Part shown: one piece after another, positions 28,901 through 38,251 of the stretch
Position numbering within the stretch: the first letter of the stretch is position 1
How the letters are laid out: the number at the start of each line of letters is the position of its first letter
DNA from: Trypanosoma brucei gambiense DAL972
Taxonomy: Eukaryota > Euglenozoa > Kinetoplastea > Trypanosomatida > Trypanosomatidae
Assembly (NCBI RefSeq): GCF_000210295.1
Contig: NC_026742.1
Span: forward strand, 1,302,001-1,366,000
Direction: 5' to 3'
DNA: 64,000 nucleotides
Notes under the pieces: model-generated
Told to the model about the DNA's origin: nothing
Seen by the model: the letters and a program-made list of their open reading frames with translations, nothing else
Database searches by the model: none
Program-made: the position numbers and the translations under genes

Positions 28901-29085
28901 TCAACCGTCTCCACATAAACAGAGGTATACTCCTTTTTATCATCCGCCCGATGTCGACCGGGAACACGAGGTGAAACAATGCCGCGAGCTGCCCTTCGAT
29001 CGGAACCACGAGGTGTAGCAGTCCCGGATAAACCTTGAGACACTTCGAGGAGGCTCTCCCTATCCTTGCCACCACGTCGGCTCAT
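25957..29085 (-). CDS. Coiled-coil protein with dynein-stalk-like and FAZ1-type domains
   Basis: 1,042 aa from ATG 29085 (the frame starts at TTG 29094). Residues about 157-287 resemble the microtubule-binding tip and flanking stalk helices of dynein heavy chain: an AP.AV..AV..LL segment, a W-x-x-MK-x-F...F..LL segment, NEKYLSDRLFDFTVVS, then GLLQKWVTSEVYLYKA. No AAA motor is present. Long coiled coils fill about 430-880. Residues about 912-996 (F.GDDWGLV...PEALVNAIVHDVAAAC, VELHVTFDLRHDP, IARRLEECNFYEMEKIY) resemble the conserved domain of flagellum attachment zone protein FAZ1. A cytoskeletal role at the FAZ or flagellum is inferred. I know of no named gene with this combination. Confidence 0.85.
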   Translation of the reverse strand: MSRRGGKDRESLLEVSQGLSGTATPRGSDRRAARGIVSPRVPGRHRADDKKEYTSVYVETVDEKTHIAEGSIVAFQFVSKGKWMWAIGTVVSDGATADGVGSSPAVTDPGLVSLLCWKVVWNSKDDVPEREERVVETAQERRERISRELYVHDVMRRENIVEGIRKDIRNISRESWKELMRLKEAPKAVLRAVRAVFELLCIELVASSESDEWDQMKRFMASSAFTDLLSDPNAVRMDDALADALNEKYLSDRLFDFTVVSANNRLAGLLQKWVTSEVYLYKARASLRMIDDQLSDTMGAQGSKFSASLRSGNSSTRVRPFSGRDGEDSVKMTVRSFSESGEISFVRTDEKVVVLQMSIFCKLIPITGPLKSKEMILKRDSIAQIRSAASKQLRGTPRGSNVATRVAGDRHVTESYVSTAPTGLTHIFCNQSIERLRLVARELGSLFDLHQMFTAERWKIMHRDTTSLRDRPNNISSKSADSERKLSRAMKRINELEGHIREKEDELRDVWGKTEEETKSLKKHVSKSDEDSERRVNRGCGLNFRILCLLQDEEVNRMRLGTIEIQERFMLQLRETRSSNDMALNELKAEYVKETIALQREVSNLEGCQQRALSILRECLSRTQEGPLKHQQYVEKEDLHSCLLDVEQAMMELGASRLPSTHLFSERSDECTEHRTSRITTRRDAHAQTHALERLKNVVDDVGDNDVILIKDRLVEAMYDRELIQELLTREQQKCRELEKKEETLLLDLEQVTNQRTELDEEVQVLQAEVEALTKALKRATDGNKDADVHGARRPNSKKSGMDFMDGDDEQQTTEVAETFNSANTVQDQWLINLLEEEGVDHSGGVFTALCTYIEQLKANRATLEADRDMHASEARMLEMCLKTAADALEDALLHDERWRPRTTSSQHTTFHSKKFPGDDWGLVAANTPEALVNAIVHDVAAACHLPEDYVLDVDYRDDGVELHVTFDLRHDPSITTEEIARRLEECNFYEMEKIYANRHERKSGIDELRRDLQAKVEEINALRGTLRRLQTGTSGYSYSSR

Positions 29086-30473
29086 CTCAATCAAGCGCTC
29101 GAATCTTTTGGTACGATTTCTCTTTCTTGCCTTTTTTTTTTTCTTCCCCCTTGTTTCTGTGTTCCTTCACTTAAAACTACAGGGGGTTCCTACTACACGC
29201 TGAGATTTGCCTTTACTACGGTTTGAATGTTATATCGAACTTTTCCGCACCCGGTTACACAAAACGCGTACGACGCGTCTCTCTGCAAGGTCATCATCAA
29301 GTAGGTAATGTACCAAAAGAAAGAATGTGGGTAGAAGAAGGGGGGAAGGCAAAGAAGAGAAAGTAAATAAATAAAAAAGAGTGAAACAAAAAAAAAAAAA
29401 GAAAACTGAACCGTCGTTACCCACCAGTATATGGATAAACAAACATACTTTCCCCACACCATTGTTCACACATCCCCCTTTTCCATATCAAAGTAGACAC
29501 GATTTGGTATCCAAGTTTGTCTGATTCTTTCCTCAAGTATTTTCCTCCATGAGGCTACACCAACCCTGTACAATGCACGCGACAGAGGTAGCGGTGTACA
29601 TTTTCCCACAACTCTTGCATACGTAAGGTTTTAAATGTGTAGCAAACCCCCCGTTTTCATGGTGACATGCAACCCACCAACTTCCTGCACTGCTGTATGA
29701 ACAACCTCCGGCGGCTCTTTTTATTTCCACCTTAAAAACCTAAGGTACAAATACCGTGGATTTCATTGTTCATTCCTGCCGCCGCTATAGTTCTAAGTGC
29801 ATGCGCATGACGCTCATCCACCAATAGAAGAAGAGGAGGAAAAAATGTTTTGTTACACCCCATCATAAATTCCACCTTTACGCAGGAAACAGAGTTCATA
29901 GTCGAGCAGGGGGTGGCGAAAGAATAATAACGCCTCAGAGCACTACGTTTCAATTAAGAAAAAAAACGTAAGTCTCCCCACCATTCTTCTTTTTTTTTTT
30001 ATGTATTTCCTTGTTTTTTTTTCTGTCTTTGTGCCTGATCCCCCCCCCCCACTCTTTACAGCTTCACACCCAAAACCGAGGTCCCCGCCGACGCAGCGGA
30101 GGGACCGACGCCTGCTCTATCAAAGGTTCTATGGATAAATCGACGTTGTGGCGACATGCAACTACAAAAAAAGCTCCGACAGCAACGTCTTGCCGAATAT
30201 ATAAGATAAAATATGCAAACACATTCGCGTATATATGTATGAAAAATGAATACAACGAGTAAGTGAAGGTTATCAACACACACATACATGCCGCACCGGT
30301 AACGGGAGACACGTGTAATAAGCACAACATGAAGTGGAACTTCTCCACATCTGTAGACATACAATCAATTCTGCGCCCGGTTTTTGGCTCCAACAGCACG
30401 TGGACGGTAACAACAACAACAACAGGACTTGTTGGAATTATTCCTCCTCGCAAAGGTTTCGTCCATCATGTTA
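29086..30473. other. 1.4 kb spacer upstream of SAS-6's downstream neighbour
   Basis: Purine-rich plus strand at 29320-29405 gives a strong minus-strand pyrimidine tract, the likely splice signal for the 25957 gene. Further T/C homopolymers lie at 29990-30052. A short Cys-containing frame near 29535-29730 was considered and rejected. Presumed SAS-6 3' UTR occupies the high-coordinate end. Confidence 0.5.
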
Positions 30474-32654
30474 TTAGAAGTATGAGCTCCTCACATTGTC
30501 AATCGGAACATTATATTCATTTCTAACAGTGGGAGCGTCGGTTACACCAGTTTTGTGTGTGTCGTCGCTGAAGAAACTTTTGGTGGCAAACGGTTGCATG
30601 GTGCTGGTCGACATCCCATTAGCCACCTTGGAGTCCAAAGGAGCCCGAGCCAGTTGCCCATTTGACCGTTTATGTTCCGCTTTGTTTTGCTCCGACAGCA
30701 CTGCACTAACTGAACTTCCTGCCAACAATGTTGAGTTTGACGAGGTGCCGTTGGCCGTACCATTACCAAATGACTTCACTGATTGCTGTGCTTCGAACTG
30801 CTTTTCTACCTCGCCTAACCTGCCGTCAGGTTTGCGTTCCTCTCCATAGCCGCTAGGGCCCTTGGTGGCATTCATTGACAAAACTCCGTCGTTGTTTTCA
30901 ACAATACCGCGTGATGCGTGGGCATTAAATTGCCGATATGTTGTGCTCGCATTCTTGTTCAGTTCCTTATACACACCAAAGGAGGGAGGTACATAATTAC
31001 CATTAAACCCTGCCGCCATGGGGTCACCCGTACGGACATCATTACTACCGTTACTAAGGGAAGGAATTAAACCAGAGTTCCAACGCCTTCCACTAATACT
31101 CGTACCGCGCTGGAGAGAAATGAGGGCATCGTTTGCGCACCTCAGCTCATTTGCTAGCTTACTGCGAGCGTCGTCTGTTTTCTCCAACTGATCTCGCAGT
31201 TCTGTAACCTTGCTTTGAAGCGCCTGGAGTTTTTCAGTGGAAGATGATAACTCACCCCTCAGTTGCATAATAGTGTTTTCCTTCTCTTGAATCAGACCAT
31301 CCTGGCTATGAATCTGGCTTCGCATCATACGACTCCTGGTCTTTAACGATTTAATGTTTTTTAGTTGTGTGGAGATGATATGATGCGCCTTCGATAATGA
31401 AACCTCCTCCTTTGCTTTCTGCTCCGTCAACTGCTCATTTTGTGACGCCAAGATACGGACGTAATTGTCCTGCTTTTTATATTGATCACGGAGCATCTTA
31501 TGTTCCTTTTCTCTTGATTCAAGTACGTGCTCCAGACCCCGTAACCGCTCCTGCAGCTTGACGCAATTCAATTCATTCTCGGAGAGTGAACTGGTTGCTT
31601 GCGAGCGGAAAGCTTTAAGTTCACCGTTTGCGGATCGCAGTTCCTCCAGATCCTTCGCCTGGACTTTACGTGTATCTTCGCTAACGCGCAACTCTGACCG
31701 CATTTTGATGACTTCCGAATCCAACGATGCTATGCGTTTTCGTGCCTCGTTAAGCTCCATCTCCTTCACTTGCAATTCCTCCCGCAGCCGCTTTTGCGTC
31801 TCTTCCGCGCGTTGTGCTGTGTGCCGTAGATCGGCTTCCAGTGTGGCGCGCAACTGAGACAGTTGACTGGCATGTTCTTCCCGTAGCTGACCAATACTTG
31901 TTAGTTGATTTCTTTTGCATTCACTCGTGGTCGAATCCAATCTATCACGTAAGGCAGTGGAGGTTTCCTCCAAGGTGGCCACTTCCCTTTTTAACGCTTC
32001 TATGTTTGCTGCAGCTTCTGTAGCTTCTTTACGATGTTCCTCAATTGCTGTGGTGTAAGCGCGCTCAAAGTGGCGGAATCGTTCCGCAAGGTACCGTTTC
32101 TGACCACTATCACCCTGGCGCAGAAGTATCAGCGAAATATGCTCCACCGTCCGAAACTCCGTGCGCTCCAATACGCGAAGTGTTCCACGCGTCGTATCCC
32201 TGTTGTCCACAACAAACGACACAACGTACGGTACAATTCCACTGCAAACATTATCCAACATGGTTACGAGATATTTTGGGAAACCACTGAAGTCGACGAG
32301 TAGTTCCAACTTTTGTTTAAAGACTCCATAATCATCCTCGAGTAGGTCCAGTTCAAAAAGGAAAAATGGATCGCCAGGATCCGTTAGTCGCATGCACACA
32401 CGCCGTGACAGTCCATTACTGCCACCTTTCCCAGTTTGAATAGAAACTCCCAAATCGCGGCAAACTTCCTCACGATCCTCCAATTTAGCATGTACCGGAA
32501 GCAGAACCTCCAGTAGAGCAGTTTTGTCGGAGCTGCCACCCGTCAACGTATGAGTCGGTTCATTAAGGGCAGAAAATTCTGGATTCAAACTACGGTTGGG
32601 GTCACGCCATGATGTCACGTCGCGTAGGGCACTTGTGTCTACGCTACGACTCAT
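30474..32654 (-). CDS. SAS-6: Centriole/basal-body cartwheel protein SAS-6
   Basis: 726 aa from ATG 32654. The globular head (about 48-182) carries the SAS-6 signature: RLTDPGDPFFLFELDLLEDDYGVFK then LLVDFSGFP (about 89-126), the conserved block of the family. A long parallel coiled coil follows (about 190-530, heptads of Leu with Arg/Glu), then a low-complexity Ser/Asn-rich tail. Family role: nine SAS-6 dimers oligomerise through the head to form the cartwheel that sets ninefold symmetry of new basal bodies. In trypanosomes it acts in probasal-body formation and flagellum duplication. The tail is variable across species. Assignment is strong. Confidence 0.95.
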   Translation of the reverse strand: MSRSVDTSALRDVTSWRDPNRSLNPEFSALNEPTHTLTGGSSDKTALLEVLLPVHAKLEDREEVCRDLGVSIQTGKGGSNGLSRRVCMRLTDPGDPFFLFELDLLEDDYGVFKQKLELLVDFSGFPKYLVTMLDNVCSGIVPYVVSFVVDNRDTTRGTLRVLERTEFRTVEHISLILLRQGDSGQKRYLAERFRHFERAYTTAIEEHRKEATEAAANIEALKREVATLEETSTALRDRLDSTTSECKRNQLTSIGQLREEHASQLSQLRATLEADLRHTAQRAEETQKRLREELQVKEMELNEARKRIASLDSEVIKMRSELRVSEDTRKVQAKDLEELRSANGELKAFRSQATSSLSENELNCVKLQERLRGLEHVLESREKEHKMLRDQYKKQDNYVRILASQNEQLTEQKAKEEVSLSKAHHIISTQLKNIKSLKTRSRMMRSQIHSQDGLIQEKENTIMQLRGELSSSTEKLQALQSKVTELRDQLEKTDDARSKLANELRCANDALISLQRGTSISGRRWNSGLIPSLSNGSNDVRTGDPMAAGFNGNYVPPSFGVYKELNKNASTTYRQFNAHASRGIVENNDGVLSMNATKGPSGYGEERKPDGRLGEVEKQFEAQQSVKSFGNGTANGTSSNSTLLAGSSVSAVLSEQNKAEHKRSNGQLARAPLDSKVANGMSTSTMQPFATKSFFSDDTHKTGVTDAPTVRNEYNVPIDNVRSSYF

Positions 32655-34154
32655 GTTAATAATAATGTGCTTATTTGACTAAATGACACACACACACACA
32701 CACAAATAAAATTAAAAAAATGAAGTCTGCGCCAACTAAGAACGGAGGAAAATATAATCCTACACGCCCTTGTGCACGCAAGGAGGGGTGGGACGGTAAG
32801 GGCCACGGTAAAGACGTTCTCTTCCCCTCCACAGTTGTCGCAAAACTATATTTCAAATATTTTTTTTTAAAAAAAGGAAGGAAAAATAGGAATTAGCAAA
32901 TGAATTAGAAGTGCAACAATGATATGAATCATAGGGGGGGGGAACAGAACCCTTTTCCACCCTTCTTACATCTTTTTTGTTTTTGTTGTTGTTGTTGTTG
33001 TTTTTTTTTTTCATGGTATGAGGTGGGAGAAAGGTTATATGTTTATTTATTTATTTTTGGCTTATAAGAAATGTTCTGGCAACACGATTTCAGATGGGGC
33101 CTGTCATTTGAAACTCGGCGTACTCGGACACAGCTGCAAGTGCGCTGTCATTATCGTCGTGCTTCGCTAAGATGAAAAATATTTCTTAATTCGTTTCATT
33201 ACTTGTTATATTATCCTTCTCACACACGCCGCAGATGCCTACAGTGCTCCAACATTCCCACAGTTAGAACACGGAATGGACAATAAAAAGGATAAATGCA
33301 TACAAAAATTGAAGAGGGAAAATGCAGGTGGGGTGGAATGTGTTGCGTGAGGAAACGGCCAAAAAAAAAAAAGACAGAAAGAAAGAAGAATGGAGGAGGA
33401 GGAGGAAAAGGATGTAAGAAGGGCTAAGGAGGTGATAAATTTACCAGCAAAGAACGAACAAATCAATTCAGTGATAATTTTCACTTTCTTCTTCCATCCA
33501 TATTTTCCGCTTCCTCACGCAATACGCCCCACTCCACATTAAAACATCACCTGCTTTTTCCAACCCCTTTGCCCCCTCCCCACCAAAAAAAAAAAAAACG
33601 AAAAAAAAGTGAGAACTTTAAACCTCGTCCTTCTGTTCCTCACTACAGATGCATAAAAACACAAACACAAACACGCAAACGCACACAGAGACATACATAC
33701 GCATGTTTATAAGAATGATAATATGTGCTACGTCTAAGAAGATATGGCATGAATGTGACATCTAATCCTATAAGCGTGAACCAATAACCGAAAAAAAAAA
33801 ACACTCCATCAATATTCCTCTTCCTACTCCTCCGCTTAAACCCAACAAAAAAAGGGTAGATCAAAAATAATAATAATAATAATATGAGAAGTCGAATCTC
33901 GTGGCATACTTTAACTCTTCCTTCGATATATTCGTCAACCGATAAACACCAGAGTATCATAACATCATCATCCACATTCCGCCATCCAAAACCAGAACAA
34001 GAGCCCAAAATGTAAAAAAAATGTGAAAAATGCGAGAAAAATATTTGATTTTTTTTTTTCTTTCCCCCCCGCCCACCCTCTCTCTCTCTCCTATTCGCCT
34101 TCTTCAAGTTCTTTCCCCAAACTTTCCCCCTTTCTATTTTTTTTTTCACAACTC
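32655..34154. other. 1.5 kb gene-free spacer
   Basis: Contains (CA)n at 32686-32704, A/T homopolymers near 32860-32875, a (GTT)n and T run at 32980-33012, (TTTA)n near 33040-33055 and a purine-rich plus strand at 33360-33430 and 33590-33610. The 33643-34149 frame is low complexity. Presumed 3' UTR of the 34155 gene and SAS-6 leader. Confidence 0.5.
32686..32704. repeat. (CA)n microsatellite
   Basis: About nine CA repeats directly upstream of the SAS-6 ATG. Confidence 0.9.
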
Positions 34155-34661
34155 TTAGTTGGAAGTACGGCTTTCATGTAAGAAACGGCGACGGAGTGCG
34201 GTGTCTCGCTGCTGCCTGGAGCTCGCTTCATTCAAACCTTCTTCACTAGCAACCTCTTCAGCAGCTGAAAAGGCACTATGGCGACCCTTTTGAATGCGCT
34301 CGTTAAATGCCTTTCGTGCGGGAGCTCCAGATACCCGATCCGCCACATAATCTATAGGCGTTTCGTAAAATGTGCCTTCACTCAGCACCATGGCTAAGTA
34401 AAAGAATATAATGGCGTTGCGCGCAAGTGTCAGGTGTGATGACTTCACTTCCGGGTTCTGCCGCCACTTTCGGCGAAACCATGAAATAATGGGGAGTTGA
34501 AATGAGGTAGGCATCCAGTGTTCGGCTGTGTCGTGAAGCAAAACGGCAATGGGAATGCCCACAGCCACAGCGGTCACTACAGTCCGGCTGCGCACAAGCG
34601 GGATGTGAAAGTTTTCGGCGCAGTGCACCATAGAACTCACACTGTGTGCAAGGCTATCCAT
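34155..34661 (-). CDS. Small two-pass membrane protein, unknown function
   Basis: 168 aa from ATG 34661. Hydrophobic segments at about 26-43 (VVTAVAVGIPIAVLL) and 82-98 (NAIIFFYLAMVLSEG) flank a basic loop (WFRRKWRQNP). The C-terminal 55 residues are charged and helical. Composition is that of a real protein and the strand agrees with the unit. No family recognised; a mitochondrial inner-membrane or ER subunit would fit the shape, but that is a guess. Confidence 0.72.
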   Translation of the reverse strand: MDSLAHSVSSMVHCAENFHIPLVRSRTVVTAVAVGIPIAVLLHDTAEHWMPTSFQLPIISWFRRKWRQNPEVKSSHLTLARNAIIFFYLAMVLSEGTFYETPIDYVADRVSGAPARKAFNERIQKGRHSAFSAAEEVASEEGLNEASSRQQRDTALRRRFLHESRTSN

Positions 34662-35433
34662 ATTGCCTTATTTCTTTTGTATATTGATTTTATTTACCCC
34701 TTATTTTTCTTCTCTTCTTTTTTCAAAAAAAAAACTTCAAATAGCACGCACACCACTGCAACTTCATTTAATCACAGAAAGAGATGGAGGAAGAAATAGA
34801 TGTGCATAGTCGCATTTGCACGCGTGAGTAGTGAGACGTAAGCGCTAAACGCTTGGTATATTAACACCCTTCCACTGGTTAACTTTAAGTTGTCAAACAT
34901 TAACGTAGCACGTCAATACACTTTCCCTCCTTGCTGGCCCTATGCACTCCCACACTCCCACTTCCCTCTCCTTTGTTTTTCTCTTCTTTTTCGCTCGTCT
35001 TACCGGACCTTTTGTTTCACTCCTCGTGTCACATTTTTCCTCTCAATTCTTACACTAAAGATTAGTTCCTAGACTTTTCCCCCCTCACGCTAACTGAGGT
35101 ACTTCCTCTTTTTATCCCGAAAATGTTAAAGCAACAGTACACAAACACCTTTCAGCGAGTCATGTCCCTTCCAACTTCCCATAGCCACACTTACACGCAT
35201 AAGCACCACAAAATTCCCTCATGAATGGTAAGTTGGTGTAGACACTTCAAGGTATGGAAAATAGACATACAAAACAGAAAAAAAATATAATACGAGGACA
35301 GACACTAACAATGCACCGCTTTCTTACAAATGCATACAGTACTATTCTGTTCACCACGTGTCGCAGACGGATTTAATAACGAAACACTAGGCACAAGCAG
35401 CCGCTCAACACCAAAAACCAAGGGGCAAAATTT
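34662..35433. other. Spacer between the 34155 gene and the FYVE gene
   Basis: A T/A homopolymer patch lies at 34710-34738. Plus-strand pyrimidine-rich sequence covers 34915-35050. No gene is seen. Confidence 0.5.
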
Positions 35434-36399
35434 TTATTTCTGAGGGGCACCCTCTCCTTTCCCTTGTCGAGCGCAATCATCGCACACCTTAACAGCCTCT
35501 GTAAATCCAACGGATGGGATGGTTGCCAGAGCTCCACTGCATTTGGCACACACCAGCCGACCACAGTTACGGCAGTGATGCCGAGAGAAGCGCCCAATCG
35601 ACCCACGGCAAACCATACAAGTGGTGGTAGAGTCATCCGGCTGCCAAACTTTTACGCGTCGCTGCTTCTGACGGAAACAAACCGTGCATTCCCACAAGGA
35701 CGGTGGCAAACTAAACTTTGTACCACATTCAGGGCATTTGGGAGCATATATGCGGTTAAACAAGTCTTTGTTCACCTGTGAAGGGCCCTTCGCAGTGTGT
35801 TGAACCTTCTTTTGTTCTATAGTTTGTTTCACCTCACAAAACTCCAACGGATGGGAGGCAACATATTCTTCCCAAGCTGCCTTCTGCGATTTTCGTTCCT
35901 CTTTGCGCCTTGCTTCTTCTGCAGCCAATGCCTCCTCCTCTGCCCGAAGTTGTCGTTCCCGCTCCCGTGCCTCACGACGGAGTCGGCGCCTCTCTTCCTT
36001 TTGTCTCCTTTCCTCTTCCCTAGCGAGTGCTGCCGCCTCCTCTGCAGCTTCCTGCTCTGCTAGCGCTGCGGCTTCTTCAGCTGCTAACTCTTCCTCTCGT
36101 CTCTTGCGGCGTTCCTCTCGGCGCCGCTCCCGTTCCTCTTCCTCTTCCCGTTGCCGCCTTTCCTCTTCTTCCTGTTGTCGCCTCTCCTCTTCTGCCTCCT
36201 GCTGCCGACGGAGTTCCTCCTCCTCCTCACGTTCCCGTTGCTGACGTAACAACTCGGCTTTACGTCGCTCCGATCGTTCCCTGCGTTCCTGAAGGGCAGC
36301 ACGAAGTTCACCCCAAATTTTCTCCGCATGATGGTCAGTGGCCATTTCGCTGTATATTTTTGCCATGTCCATTACTGAGACATGCTCGAGAAGGGCCAT
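35434..36399 (-). CDS. FYVE zinc-finger protein with a long Arg/Glu helix
   Basis: 321 aa from ATG 36399. The C-terminal FYVE domain is complete: the WxxD-type lead (WQPD), CMVC, FSRHHCRNC (the R-HHCR phosphoinositide pocket), VCAKC and VKVCDDC give all four CxxC pairs. An extra CxxC pair sits just before it (CPEC...CTVC). The middle is an almost uninterrupted Arg/Glu/Ala-rich single helix or coiled coil of about 130 residues. Family role: FYVE domains bind PI3P on endosomes. The stated start is the first in-frame ATG; 36 open codons precede it without an ATG, back to a stop near 36515. Confidence 0.88.
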   Translation of the reverse strand: MALLEHVSVMDMAKIYSEMATDHHAEKIWGELRAALQERRERSERRKAELLRQQREREEEEELRRQQEAEEERRQQEEEERRQREEEEERERRREERRKRREEELAAEEAAALAEQEAAEEAAALAREEERRQKEERRRLRREARERERQLRAEEEALAAEEARRKEERKSQKAAWEEYVASHPLEFCEVKQTIEQKKVQHTAKGPSQVNKDLFNRIYAPKCPECGTKFSLPPSLWECTVCFRQKQRRVKVWQPDDSTTTCMVCRGSIGRFSRHHCRNCGRLVCAKCSGALATIPSVGFTEAVKVCDDCARQGKGEGAPQK

Positions 36400-36822
36400 C
36401 TCATCCTCGGAGATATTCCCCTTCAGCGCCTTCAACAGGCGCTGAACGGGTTCTCCGAGATCCTCAAACCGGATAGTGCCTTTGGTGGACAGTGCGCCTG
36501 GTGGTATGAACTACCTTGTGAAAAGATACGGAGAATGAAGGCTGAAAGCAATGAAACAGTTCACAATGAACAGGTGAAATAAGGAAGCGGACAAGCAATA
36601 ATACACACACATATGTATTTATTTATTTATTTTTTTAGAAACTGGTAGTGAAGGGTAAACAGGTGTTACAGGGGGTCATATTCATTTTTTAAAAAAAGTG
36701 CACACAGAGGGAACAAACACCATGATGTACACGTAGATCATAAGGCCCTTCTGCCTCCTCTCCCCCTTTCTATTCCCCTTGGGTTCGCGAGCGTAAGAGT
36801 TACAACTTATTGTGGGACAAAC
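36400..36822. other. Spacer between the FYVE and COQ3 genes
   Basis: Contains the FYVE splice region, (TTTA)n at 36616-36635 and an A/T patch at 36690. No gene is seen. Confidence 0.5.
36515..36540 (-). promoter_or_regulatory. Likely trans-splice acceptor of the FYVE gene
   Basis: On the minus strand a pyrimidine run (cttcattctccgtatctttt) is followed by cacaag, giving an AG acceptor at about 36515. The in-frame stop TAG begins directly after it, so any coding extension must start downstream of this point. Confidence 0.5.
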
Positions 36823-37689
36823 TTATTTGGCATCTTTTTCACTTTTCATATTACTACCAATGTTACTCGCTGCCGATGCCGCAGTACTCCTCTTCACCCC
36901 CGCCCAAATATAATGACCGGTGTATAACCTACTGGAAAGACGGAAGCTTAAATGTAATTGACGTGAGGCAAAAGTCTTAAGAACGTCTGGACACGCTACA
37001 ATATGCCGCATCTCTATTTGTGAAACACCATGGTTAAGCGCACATCTTGACAGATCAGCGGGTGGAATAAACTTGGCCCAGTCGTGCGTTCCGGGTTCCA
37101 CTACGCCAGTGATATGTTCCGCCACGACAATAAAGCTCAATGCGGTAAAAAGTGACTTATCCATGGTGGAAATTACAAGCACGCCACCGGGTTTTGTTGC
37201 TGCGCAAATATCGTGCAAAAATGCCGCCGCATCGCTCACGTGTTCAATCACCTCCGAAGCCACTACAAGTTCAAATTGCCGTCCTTCTCCCTCCACCACC
37301 TCGTGAAGTGGCACACAACGATATGCAAGCGATGCTTGTGGAGTAATATCACGGAGAACTCGCTGACGCCGCTCCTCTGCTACGGCAATACTTTCCTTAC
37401 ACATGTCAATGCCCAATACATCACCACCTAATCGTGCAATGCTCTCAGAAAGAATACCTCCACCACAACCAACATCCAATACACTCATTCCTGGTCTTAT
37501 TCCTGCTGTAGCAGCCAAGTCGGATGGAGTAAATGCGCACCGGCATGCCTTATTTATGAACTCAACACGTACAGGATTGAATTGATGTAACGTACGTAAG
37601 GGACCTTGCGGGCACCACCAATATTTCTGCAAGCGACTGAACTTAGAAATTTCAGCAGCTGATACGCCGCGAGCCATTGCTGAGGACAT
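36823..37689 (-). CDS. COQ3: Ubiquinone biosynthesis O-methyltransferase
   Basis: 288 aa from ATG 37689; the longer frame begins at TTG. SAM-binding motif I is VLDVGCGGGILSE (about 70-82), followed by LGIDMCKESIAVA (acidic residue of motif II). The COQ3/UbiG-specific segments are present: YWWCPQGPLRTLHQFNPVRVEFI at the N-terminus and VEPGTHDWAKFIPPADL near the C-terminus. Role: methylates hydroxyl groups of the quinone head in mitochondria. The N-terminus (MSSAMARGVSAAEISKFSRLQ) is short and basic and may be a presequence. Length is usual for the family. Confidence 0.93.
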   Translation of the reverse strand: MSSAMARGVSAAEISKFSRLQKYWWCPQGPLRTLHQFNPVRVEFINKACRCAFTPSDLAATAGIRPGMSVLDVGCGGGILSESIARLGGDVLGIDMCKESIAVAEERRQRVLRDITPQASLAYRCVPLHEVVEGEGRQFELVVASEVIEHVSDAAAFLHDICAATKPGGVLVISTMDKSLFTALSFIVVAEHITGVVEPGTHDWAKFIPPADLSRCALNHGVSQIEMRHIVACPDVLKTFASRQLHLSFRLSSRLYTGHYIWAGVKRSTAASAASNIGSNMKSEKDAK

Positions 37690-38219
37690 GTTAAAACACC
37701 ACGAAACCGACAAATAACAAATAATAGCCGTGGTAATATACCAAACTATAATAATAATTATTATTATATATAGATGGATATATATATATATATATATATA
37801 GATACAGATACAGATATATGCTACTGATATATTCGCTATGAACTTTCTTGTAACTAACCGCGTAGGGGCGCCGGATTCTTCTCTTTCTTTTTTTCCTTTT
37901 CACCTTCCCCCCTACCTTTTCTAGTCAAAAGTGCGAGGGTGATAATCACCTAACATTTAAAGGTGTCACAACCATAGGGAGGAACAAAGAAAAAAAAAGG
38001 CACAAAGACATTAATATATGAATAAATATATGTGAGGAGAACGTAGACAGGAGCAGAGGAAAAAGAAAATAATCGCGAAAAGTGAAGCAATCGAGATACC
38101 GTTGCGGGGAAGTGTAAACGCATCGCCGTAAAAAGTCTACATTTTATCGTTTCTTTTCAAAAAATTTCTTCACCCTTCGTATTTGTGGGCGCGTGTGTGA
38201 GAAATTAGTTTCTTGTGTA

Positions 38220-38251
<32 letters not shown>

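Noticed and set aside
29533..29730. Short Cys-containing minus-strand frame (HLKPYVCKSCGKMY)
   Set aside because: Starts at GTG with no usable in-frame ATG, and only one CxxC pair is present.
33643..34149. Minus-strand frame of 168 codons
   Set aside because: No ATG-led domain; composed of Lys/Arg runs, poly-Leu and Cys/Val repeats coming from homopolymers and CA repeats.
34662..36399. FYVE gene start at TTG 36435
   Set aside because: TTG is not a normal start in eukaryotes; the first in-frame ATG is 36399. The open extension is reported as a finding instead.
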